NCBI GenBank assembly: GCA_004193285.1
Contig: SECP01000012.1
Location: forward strand, 62,001-126,000
DNA from: Myxococcales bacterium
GTDB taxonomy: Bacteria > Myxococcota_A > Polyangia > Polyangiales > Polyangiaceae
Direction: 5' to 3'
Length of the DNA: 64,000 nt
Shown here: in pieces, positions 58,031 through 64,000 of the stretch
How positions within the stretch are numbered: the stretch's first letter is position 1
How the letters are laid out: the number at the start of each line of letters is the position of its first letter
Notes under the pieces: model-generated
What the model was told of the DNA's origin: nothing
The model's database searches: none
The model's input: only the letters and a program-made list of their open reading frames with translations
Position numbers and translations under genes: made by a program

Positions 58031-59079
58031 AGCCAAGCGCCCACCATCAGGTTCGCGACCAGGCTGGGGCGCCCGGTGCTGCCGACCCGCTCGTCCAAGA
58101 CATGGATGGCGACCCGAGGCTGGGCGAGCTGAAGGTGTCCGCTGAGCGTCGCGAAGTAGCCGGCAGGCAGGAGGAAGCGCGCCCCTGCGCCCGCATCGAG
58201 CAGCAGCGACCAGTGCTCCACCGAGTGGCCCCGCGAGGGCGCAACCGCTTCGCCTTCCAGCGAGGCGTGGGTGGCGCCCGCCGCGAGGGAAAGATACGGG
58301 GTCAACGCTCGCAGAGACAGCGGGCAGTAACAGAGCCCCAGCGCAACGTAGCTTTGCGCCACCCGGACCGTTCCGCTCGGCGCTCGCAACGCGGGCCGCG
58401 TACCCAGCCCAGACAACGTCGCATTCAGCACCCAGGGCGGCCGCGCCCGCCAGCCAACCCGCAGCACCGGCATGAGCGCCGGACCAACGCCGTCCACCCC
58501 GGTGAGCAGCGCGCCCCCCAGCTCCAGCCCGAAACGCGGGCCGAAAGAGAGCTCCGTCGCGTCCGTCTTGCTGGTCGATGCGGCCTTGCGGGGTGCCGGC
58601 TTCTCTTCCGCGCGCGGCTTCGCTTGGTCGGCCAGCTCCGCCTCCACGTCGTAGGAGCGCAGGACCTCGATGGCCCGGATGGCGAGCGTGCCCGCGCGAT
58701 CTGGCTCGTCGCGCTCGACGACGACGCGCGCCACCTGCGAGCGGCGCGGGGAACGCTGAAAAATCCAGACGTCTACGGCGCGCGCCCCTGGCTCCGGCAC
58801 GACCTCGAGCGCGGCGTCGATACCGCGCTCGTCTGCCTCTTGCTCCAGCCACGCCCTCGCGTCGCCGGTACCCTGCGGACGATTCAGCAGCACGACCTCG
58901 TAGCGAAGCGCAGCCAGCTCTCCGCGCAATCGGAACGCTACCTCGGAGAGGGCGGGAGACGAGTCCGCATTCAAGAGCGCGACGGTGGCCGCCGGCGCGC
59001 TGCCGGCCCACAGCAGCGCGGCCCCGAGCAGGGTGAGCGCGCGCACGAAACGGGAGTACGAGCCTGACACCGGCTTCAC
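58027..59079 (-). CDS. Outer-membrane beta-barrel-like protein with soluble N-domain
   Basis: 350 residues from ATG 59079, overlapping the FecR gene stop (ATGA). Signal peptide ends S-A-P-A. Residues about 30-145 are an alpha/beta domain (V-A-L-L-N-A-D-S-S-P-A-L-S-E-V-A-F-R-L-R-G-E-L). A Lys/Glu/Pro linker follows, and about 175-350 is a run of amphipathic strands (F-G-P-R-F-G-L-E-L-G-G, S-Y-V-A-L-G-L-C-Y) ending in a Trp-Leu, as in small outer-membrane barrels. No family recognised. It likely sits in the outer membrane and is expressed with the sigma/FecR pair. Confidence 0.78.
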   Translation of the reverse strand: MKPVSGSYSRFVRALTLLGAALLWAGSAPAATVALLNADSSPALSEVAFRLRGELAALRYEVVLLNRPQGTGDARAWLEQEADERGIDAALEVVPEPGARAVDVWIFQRSPRRSQVARVVVERDEPDRAGTLAIRAIEVLRSYDVEAELADQAKPRAEEKPAPRKAASTSKTDATELSFGPRFGLELGGALLTGVDGVGPALMPVLRVGWRARPPWVLNATLSGLGTRPALRAPSGTVRVAQSYVALGLCYCPLSLRALTPYLSLAAGATHASLEGEAVAPSRGHSVEHWSLLLDAGAGARFLLPAGYFATLSGHLQLAQPRVAIHVLDERVGSTGRPSLVANLMVGAWL

Positions 59080-60359
59080 TCGGCGACGCGGAGCAGTGTT
59101 CGCGCGGCGCCGGCGTAGCTGCCGCCCGGAAACCGCCTCAGGTAAGCTTCCGCAATCGGCCGCGCCGCCGCGGGCCCTTCCAGCTCGTTGCTGAGGGTCA
59201 TCTTCCTGCCCAGCGCCTCCGCCGCATAGGTACCGCGGGGCGCGCGCGCGAGGTACTCGTCGTAGCGTGATAGCGCCGTGGCCCGCCCGGAGGCGCGGAG
59301 CTCAGCGACACGGCCCAGGAGGAAGATCGCCTCCGTCGAGCGTGGCGAGGCGGGAAAGCGCCGCCTTTGTGCGAGCAGCGCGCTCTGCGCCAGCTCGACC
59401 CGGCGTCGATAGCGAGCAGCGTCCGCGAGCGCGAAAAGGTCCTCGCTAGGAGCTGTCTCCAGCGTGGCTTCGGTACCAGCGCGCTCTGCCTCGGCAAGGA
59501 TGCGGTCGAATTCGCCATTGGCCAGGGCCGCTGGCCATTGCCGCGTCGGCAGGCTCGTCACGGACGAGGACGGCTTGGGCGCGGCCGGCAGGTCCGCGGT
59601 TGCCGCCGCTCCCGGCTCGGCTGCGAGCGGCGACGCTGCCGGTGCCGCCGGCGTCGTCCCGACGGAGGCGGGAGCGGCCGCGCGCTCTTCCGTGATCACG
59701 GTCTCGGCCTTCGGCAAGCTCACGCTGAGCTTCTGGCCCGGGCGCACGACGAAGTCTTCGCCCAGCAAGGGGCCGCTCACGACGACTCGCCCGTGGCGCA
59801 GCGTGAGCTCGAAGCGCTCGCTCGTCGGATCCCAATCGACGGTGAAGTCCGTACCCTTGACCGTGACCACGAACGGACCGGACTCCACCGACCAGCGCGG
59901 CTCACGCGTCTTCGTGATCCGCAGTGACGCGGAGCCGCGGTCCAGCAGCAGACGCACGCCGGTCTTGGCGTCGATACGGAGCCGCCCGCGACCACCGGGG
60001 CTGAGCGCGCACTGGCTGCCCTCGTCGAACGACAGCCGGATTCCCGAAGCTCCCGACTCCGAGAGGTAACCGCCCTGCAGGAGCTGCCCGCCTTCGATCC
60101 GGCTCACCGCCACCGGGCGTTCGGGTGGCGCTCCACGGCCGCGCCACACGAGCGCAGCGACGAGCAGCAGCGCGCCAACGAGTGAAAAGGCGACCGTCCA
60201 AGAGAGCTTGCGTGGCGAACGCCGGCGCCCAGCCAAGCGGGTGTGCAATGCCGAAAGCCCGCGCTCGAGCTGCACCTGGCTCGGCGGGGCCGGCGCGTCA
60301 CGCAGCAGCTCCGTGAGCCGAGCCAGCGCTCTCGAGTCTTCGGGAGCGTCGTGACTCAC
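59076..60359 (-). CDS. FecR-domain protein with C-terminal TPRs
   Basis: 427 residues from GTG 60359, overlapping the sigma factor stop by four bases (GTGA). It begins with a cytoplasmic helix region (DAPEDSRALARLTELLRD), one membrane helix near 60 (VAFSLVGALLLVAALVW) and a FecR domain (about 85-225; V-E-S-G-P-F-V-V-T-V-K-G-T-D-F-T-V). A Ala/Pro linker leads to helical TPR-like repeats at about 310-427. FecR-type proteins usually act as anti-sigma factors or as receptors that turn on the sigma factor. The overlap with the sigma gene fits that. Confidence 0.88.
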   Translation of the reverse strand: MSHDAPEDSRALARLTELLRDAPAPPSQVQLERGLSALHTRLAGRRRSPRKLSWTVAFSLVGALLLVAALVWRGRGAPPERPVAVSRIEGGQLLQGGYLSESGASGIRLSFDEGSQCALSPGGRGRLRIDAKTGVRLLLDRGSASLRITKTREPRWSVESGPFVVTVKGTDFTVDWDPTSERFELTLRHGRVVVSGPLLGEDFVVRPGQKLSVSLPKAETVITEERAAAPASVGTTPAAPAASPLAAEPGAAATADLPAAPKPSSSVTSLPTRQWPAALANGEFDRILAEAERAGTEATLETAPSEDLFALADAARYRRRVELAQSALLAQRRRFPASPRSTEAIFLLGRVAELRASGRATALSRYDEYLARAPRGTYAAEALGRKMTLSNELEGPAAARPIAEAYLRRFPGGSYAGAARTLLRVAE

Positions 60360-60988
60360 GTGAGCCTCCCGAGACCGCGTTCTTCGAGGTCCGCGAATAG
60401 CGGCTCCTGCCGCGCCCATTTCGACAGTCGCTCGGAGGTCTTGAGCAGCGAGCGCTTCACGGTGGACTCGGAGAGCTCCATCACCTTCGCGATCTCGTCC
60501 ACCGTCATCGACTCCACGCGGCGCAGCACGAAGACCAAGCGATCGCGAGCCGACAATCGATCGAGCAGCGCGTAAAACTTCATCAGCGAATCGCGAGCCT
60601 CGATGTCTAGCGTGAAGTGGCGGAGATCCGCGAGCGCCTCGGGGCGATGAAACGATAGCCAGCGCCGCAGGCGCCGGTAGCGGAGCGCGGTTTTCAGCAC
60701 GCGAATCGCCACGGAGTAGACGAAGCTTCGGAGGCTCTTCGGGTCACGCAGCGAGGCCGCGAGCGCGCAGACCCGGTAGAAGACCTCCTGCCCGATGTCC
60801 TCCGCGTCCGCGCGCGAGCCAAGCGTGCGCTCGGCCATGACGAGCACCATCGGCGCGAAGCGTCGCCACACCTCGCTGACGGCCCAGGGCTCACCTGCGC
60901 CGAGCGCCAGCGCGAGCTCGGCGTCGCTCGTCTCGCGCCGGTTCGGGCTTGATACCAGCGAGAGCGGCGCGCGAACGTGGCTAGCCAT
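60356..60988 (-). CDS. ECF-type RNA polymerase sigma factor
   Basis: 210 residues from ATG 60988 (the frame also opens with TTG at 60994). Region 2 spans about 35-100 (A-D-A-E-D-I-G-Q-E-V-F-Y-R-V and S-F-V-Y-S-V-A-I-R-V) and region 4 about 140-195 (L-S-A-R-D-R-L-V-F-V-L-R-R-V-E-S-M-T-V-D-E-I-A, then S-E-S-T-V-K-R-S). Regions 1 and 3 are absent, as in ECF factors. It is preceded by a secreted hydrolase gene 20 bases upstream and followed by its likely anti-sigma partner. Confidence 0.93.
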   Translation of the reverse strand: MASHVRAPLSLVSSPNRRETSDAELALALGAGEPWAVSEVWRRFAPMVLVMAERTLGSRADAEDIGQEVFYRVCALAASLRDPKSLRSFVYSVAIRVLKTALRYRRLRRWLSFHRPEALADLRHFTLDIEARDSLMKFYALLDRLSARDRLVFVLRRVESMTVDEIAKVMELSESTVKRSLLKTSERLSKWARQEPLFADLEERGLGRLT

Positions 60989-61007
60989 TTTCAACGTGGT
61001 CGCTGCT

Positions 61008-62210
61008 TCACGGCAGGTGAGCCGACTTGACCTCCCACGCGCTGTCCGAGCAGTACTTACAGCCGGCGCCGACCAGCGCGCCTTTGCCAGTCGCCCCTTG
61101 GTCGTCTTTCAACCACCAGTTGAGCCACGCCAAATTGATTTTGGTGAAGTCGCCGCCGCGGTTCGAGAACAGGTCTCCGCCGTGGCCGAGGTTCTTGCTG
61201 AACCACATGAGCGGGACCGTGAGCGCGCTGATGTTGTCGTAGTCGCGCTTGCCATTGGGGTAGGCGTTGTCGCTCGCTCCGCCTTCTACCAGCAGCACCG
61301 GCGTGTGAATGGAAGCGTAGAAGGCCTGGTTCGCGCTGAACATGCCGCTGCTGTTGAGGCCCCACGTCGTCATCCGCGGATCGCCGGCCGTGCCCTCCGC
61401 CATCAGCCCTCCACACGAAAAGCCGTTGGCCGCTACCTTCGTGGTGTCCAGGCTTTGGTAGTACGCGCTGCAAGCCTTGCCGTTTTCGGCGATGGCCCAG
61501 TCGATGTAGGCCAGCAGCGGCTTGGCCATCCCGACGACGTCACCGGACTGAGTCCGATTGCCGGAGCCGCCAGGAGTGCCGTCCGCGACGACGAAGTAGC
61601 CATGGGAGGCGATCTCCGCCATGGCGGCTTGGTTCGAGAGCCCGTCCTTCGAGCAGCCGCCTTCGCCCCAAACGAAGATCGGATATTTCTTCCCGCTCCC
61701 CAAGTCGGCGGGGCGGAAGATGGTGCCTTCCTTGATGCCCGCGTCGGAGTTGGTCTCGATGACTACCTCATGAGAGCCGCTTCCGGAGCCTTTGGCGGTC
61801 GCTGCTTTCGAGGCGGTGCATGGGCCGCTGTTGCCGCCTCCGCCTCCGCCTCCGCTGCCACTGCTACCGGCGGCGCCGCCAGCTCCGCCGGGCCCACTCC
61901 CAGCCGCTCCGCCTCCGCCAGTCGCCCCACCGGTGGAGCTTCCTCCCGGCCCCGAGCCTCCGCCAGCGGATGCTCCGCCGGTAGTGCCCGAGCCGCTGGC
62001 GCCGCTGCTGGCGGTTCCCGCGGTGCTCGGCGCTCCTCCGGTCATGCCGCTCGTCCCCGCTGAGCTCTGTGAGCCACCGCCACCGCCGCTGCCGCTGCTC
62101 GTTCCGCCGGCGCTAGCTGGCGGGCCGTCGTCCGTGCCGCTGCATCCTGCGATCGCCAAACCCAGCCCTGCGAGCCCTGAGACCCAGCCAAGCGACTTCA
62201 CGTTCATCAT
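61008..62210 (-). CDS. Secreted alpha/beta hydrolase lipoprotein (dienelactone-hydrolase/polyesterase-like)
   Basis: 400 residues; signal ends A-I-A-G-C. An extremely Gly/Ser-rich linker spans about 25-140. The hydrolase domain has W-G-E-G-G-C-S, nucleophile elbow G-F-S-C-G-G (Ser265), an acid residue around V-E-G-G-A-S-D-N and L-G-H-G-G-D with the His. It resembles bacterial cutinase/PETase-like or chlorophyllase-like lipases in having Cys near the nucleophile. Its stop lies 20 bases before the sigma factor start, so it may be the first gene of that operon. Confidence 0.82.
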   Translation of the reverse strand: MMNVKSLGWVSGLAGLGLAIAGCSGTDDGPPASAGGTSSGSGGGGGSQSSAGTSGMTGGAPSTAGTASSGASGSGTTGGASAGGGSGPGGSSTGGATGGGGAAGSGPGGAGGAAGSSGSGGGGGGGNSGPCTASKAATAKGSGSGSHEVVIETNSDAGIKEGTIFRPADLGSGKKYPIFVWGEGGCSKDGLSNQAAMAEIASHGYFVVADGTPGGSGNRTQSGDVVGMAKPLLAYIDWAIAENGKACSAYYQSLDTTKVAANGFSCGGLMAEGTAGDPRMTTWGLNSSGMFSANQAFYASIHTPVLLVEGGASDNAYPNGKRDYDNISALTVPLMWFSKNLGHGGDLFSNRGGDFTKINLAWLNWWLKDDQGATGKGALVGAGCKYCSDSAWEVKSAHLP

Positions 62211-62396
62211 CTCGCGACTCCTGTGCCGAGAGGCTCGAGCCTCTTCGCCGTCGCAGTTGCACCCCGCCCGGCGATTGGTTCAGGAAACGACGTCGCGGCG
62301 TCGCGCGCGGGCGGCTGGAAGCGCAAACTTCAGGCGCACTGCAACCTTCCGGCAGGGACGAATCTCGAGCTGAGGCTCGCGGAGACGCGGCTCGGC

Positions 62397-62639
62397 TCAG
62401 TCTTTTCGGATCTCTTCGGCCACCTTCTTGTCGACCTTGTCGATGACCTTGCTCGTCTCGTCCGCGGCCTCCTTGGCGCCTTGCTCCACTTTGCGCCCTG
62501 TCTCCTTGAGGTCTTGCTTCACCTGCTCGGTGTCCACCTCCTTCACCTCCTCCTTGATGGCTTTGCCCGTGTCATCGCAGGCGAGCGAAAGCAAGCTGAG
62601 GCCAATACCGAGAGTCAGGGCGCGGGCGGGCGTGATCAT
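62397..62639 (-). CDS. Small lipoprotein with a charged amphipathic helix
   Basis: 80 residues from ATG 62639; signal ends L-S-L-A-C. The mature part is a single long Lys/Glu/Asp-rich helix (E-E-V-K-E-V-D-T-E-Q-V, then K-E-A-A-D-E-T-S-K-V-I-D-K-V-D-K), similar to late-embryogenesis-like or cell-envelope spacer lipoproteins. No family recognised. The gap of about 187 bases to the lipase gene means it is probably a separate unit. Confidence 0.78.
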   Translation of the reverse strand: MITPARALTLGIGLSLLSLACDDTGKAIKEEVKEVDTEQVKQDLKETGRKVEQGAKEAADETSKVIDKVDKKVAEEIRKD

Positions 62640-62798
62640 GGCCGGCGTCAAGCAAGCGAGATGCCACCGCCAGACTCCGCGGGCTTCCGTTGCCGGTACC
62701 GCGTTCCGGGGCAGTTTTGCGCGAGACGCAGACATGTCACGCAGCACCTTGGGGCGCACGCGCTGGACGCGAAGGCGCTAAGCGCCTTTGCTCACCTC

Positions 62799-63473
62799 AT
62801 GAACGAATCGCCGCGTTTGGTCGTGCACCACCTCGAGTACTCGCGCTCGCTGCGCGTGCTGTGGTTGCTCGAAGAGCTGAGCGTGCCGTACGAGATCCGG
62901 CGCTACGCGCGAGATCGCAATTTCCGCGCGCCGCCGGAGCTCAAGGCGGTGCATCCGCTCGGTCGCTCTCCGGTCGTGGAGGTGGACGGCCATGTGCTGG
63001 CCGAATCCGGCGCCATCATCGAGTACTTGGTGGAGCGCGAAGGCGGCAAGCTCCGCCCGACGGATTTGGAGCAGCTCCTTCGGTACCGCTTCTTCCTCCA
63101 CTACGCCGAAGGCTCGGCGATGCCGCCACTACTGGTGCAGCTTTTGGTGGAGAAGATTCGCGCGCAGGCCGTCCCCTTCTTCATCAAGCCGATCACGCGC
63201 AAGGTAGCCGGTGGGCTGGAGGAGGGCTTCTCCGCGCCGGCGATCGCGACTCACTTTGGTTTCGTGGAGAGCGAGCTGGCGACGCGCCCCTACTTTGCGG
63301 GTCAGGACTTCACGGCGGCCGACATCCAGATGATCTACCCGGTGGAAGCCGCCTTGCTCCGCAGTGGGGGTGAGTGGCCGAGCCTCCGCGCCTGGCGTGA
63401 CCGAGTGACGGCTCGTCCTGCTTTTCAGCGCGCGCAATCGAAGGGCGGAGCGGCCATGCCGCCGAAAACGTAG
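62799..63473 (+). CDS. Glutathione S-transferase family protein
   Basis: 224 residues from ATG 62799 (MNESPRLVVHHLEYSRS); the frame extends to 62223 but that part is antisense to the small lipoprotein gene. The N-terminal thioredoxin-like domain holds V-H-H-L-E-Y-S-R-S-L-R-V-L-W-L-L-E-E and the cis-Pro segment V-H-P-L-G-R-S-P-V-V, then E-S-G-A-I-I-E-Y-L. The C-terminal helical domain has the N-capping motif region F-T-A-A-D-I-Q-M. The catalytic residue is likely Ser, as in bacterial theta/nu-like GSTs. Cytoplasmic detoxification or isomerisation. Confidence 0.92.
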   Translation: MNESPRLVVHHLEYSRSLRVLWLLEELSVPYEIRRYARDRNFRAPPELKAVHPLGRSPVVEVDGHVLAESGAIIEYLVEREGGKLRPTDLEQLLRYRFFLHYAEGSAMPPLLVQLLVEKIRAQAVPFFIKPITRKVAGGLEEGFSAPAIATHFGFVESELATRPYFAGQDFTAADIQMIYPVEAALLRSGGEWPSLRAWRDRVTARPAFQRAQSKGGAAMPPKT

Positions 63474-63511
63474 CGTCCCCGGCTGGCCGGCAATCCGCTA
63501 CGATTCGAGCA

Positions 63512-63973
63512 ATGACCCCCCGGCGGATCGCGCTCGTTGCTGCTGCGCTGCTGGCTACGGTGCTGCTCGGCTCGTGGCTTTATCGCTCGGACGAAGAGCT
63601 CGTTCGGGCCGCTGCCGACGCGATCGTGGAGGGAGCCAACCAGGGGCCTCTGGAGCTCACGCGCGCGCTCGAGGAGCACGCCACCGACCGCGTGACCATC
63701 ACCGTCTCCGATTTACCGGAGCCATTGGTCGGGCGCGCAGCCATCGTGGCGGCGGCGAGTCGTACCGCGACGATGGGCCGCAAGCTGAGCTTCCGCCTGC
63801 AGCACGTCGAAGTATCCGTCGAAGGCGGTCATGCGCGCCTGAACGCCGAGCTCGTCGCGACGCTGCAGCTCGGCTTGCGAGGGTTCAGTAGCGCCCGCAG
63901 CGGCGTGGGACTGTTCGAAAAGCTCGACGGACGCTTTCGCTTGACCTCCGCGGAAGTCGGCGGCGAGCGCTGA
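63512..63973 (+). CDS. Small membrane-anchored protein (SnoaL-like fold possible)
   Basis: 153 residues from ATG 63512. One N-terminal membrane helix (IALVAAALLATVLLGSWLY) anchors an alpha/beta domain: a helix pair (E-E-L-V-R-A-A-A-D-A-I-V-E-G-A-N) then four strands (V-T-I-T-V-S-D-L-P, S-F-R-L-Q-H-V-E-V-S-V, A-R-L-N-A-E-L-V-A-T-L-Q-L), as in a nuclear-transport-factor-2-like cone. Family not certain. It follows the GST gene by 38 bases and may be cotranscribed. Confidence 0.7.
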   Translation: MTPRRIALVAAALLATVLLGSWLYRSDEELVRAAADAIVEGANQGPLELTRALEEHATDRVTITVSDLPEPLVGRAAIVAAASRTATMGRKLSFRLQHVEVSVEGGHARLNAELVATLQLGLRGFSSARSGVGLFEKLDGRFRLTSAEVGGER

Positions 63974-64000
63974 GCTCGAGACATGAGCCGCTCAGCGGGT

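Noticed and set aside
58031-59011. Minus-strand extension of the pseudo-esterase frame
   Set aside because: It runs through the barrel-like gene in another frame; the signal peptide and ATGA overlap set the start at 58030.
1-64000. tRNA or rRNA genes and insertion sequences
   Set aside because: No cloverleaf-like segment, rRNA-like sequence or transposase was noticed in reading; low-level tRNA matches cannot be fully excluded without a tRNA search program.

Overview
The window is a GC-rich chromosomal segment from a myxobacterium-like deltaproteobacterium. The signs are many secreted lipoproteins with very long Gly/Ser/Ala/Thr linkers, two C-terminal Cys-hydrophobic-RRRR tails of the MYXO-CTERM kind, two eukaryote-like Ser/Thr kinases with FHA and PEGA partners, an FHA-sigma54 regulator, and paired DUF1592/DUF1552 proteins. 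The taxon is inferred from these features; no marker gene (rRNA, tRNA, ribosomal protein) is present. About 56 genes are supported. No insertion sequence, CRISPR array, tRNA or rRNA was seen.

Layout. 1-8.5 kb: end of a surface protein, GNAT acetyltransferase, secreted GH6 cellulase with a carbohydrate-binding domain, DUF5519 protein, spermidine-synthase-like methyltransferase, propeller-like lipoprotein, hemerythrin protein and a DUF1648 membrane protein. 8.5-14.1 kb: minus-strand signalling operon (kinase, PEGA/TPR protein, Cys-rich lipoprotein, FHA-sigma54 activator). 14.2-25.7 kb: SufS-like enzyme, Cys-repeat lipoproteins, cytochrome c peroxidase-like protein, fibro-slime protein, SDR-DUF1990 fusion and two c-type cytochrome lipoproteins. 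25.7-31.2 kb: second signalling operon of similar composition (kinase, YxWxxD-repeat lipoprotein, TPR/PEGA-like protein, lipoprotein, FHA protein). 31.3-37.2 kb: PLP decarboxylase, polysaccharide lyase, DUF1592/DUF1552 pair. 37.2-38.2 kb: a gene-free kilobase with a less GC-rich island and a 16-bp minisatellite. 38.2-45.9 kb: alpha/beta hydrolase, sulfatase, eight-heme cytochrome with TPRs, glycine-rich lipoprotein, diacylglycerol-kinase-like enzyme.

45.9-53.3 kb holds the most striking locus. A CarH/LitR-type B12-binding MerR regulator is preceded by three TACA half-sites at exact 11-bp spacing, matching the operator described for the B12 photoreceptor CarH. The repeats overlap its own predicted promoter and face a divergent, translationally coupled operon (unknown protein, NAD(P)-binding SDR, CPBP protease), followed by an ABC1/UbiB kinase and, convergently, a DUF2236/Lcp-like oxygenase. 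This looks like a light- or B12-controlled unit with unusual cargo.

53.3-64 kb: Cys-rich lipoprotein, a zincless MutM/Fpg-family protein, a PHB-depolymerase-like esterase, and opposite it a minus-strand operon of secreted alpha/beta hydrolase, ECF-type sigma factor, FecR-TPR protein, barrel-like protein and an esterase paralogue whose nucleophile Ser is replaced by Leu. A small lipoprotein, a glutathione S-transferase and a small anchored protein close the window. Starts were moved from the longest reading frame wherever a signal peptide, Shine-Dalgarno site, gene overlap or domain boundary supported it.
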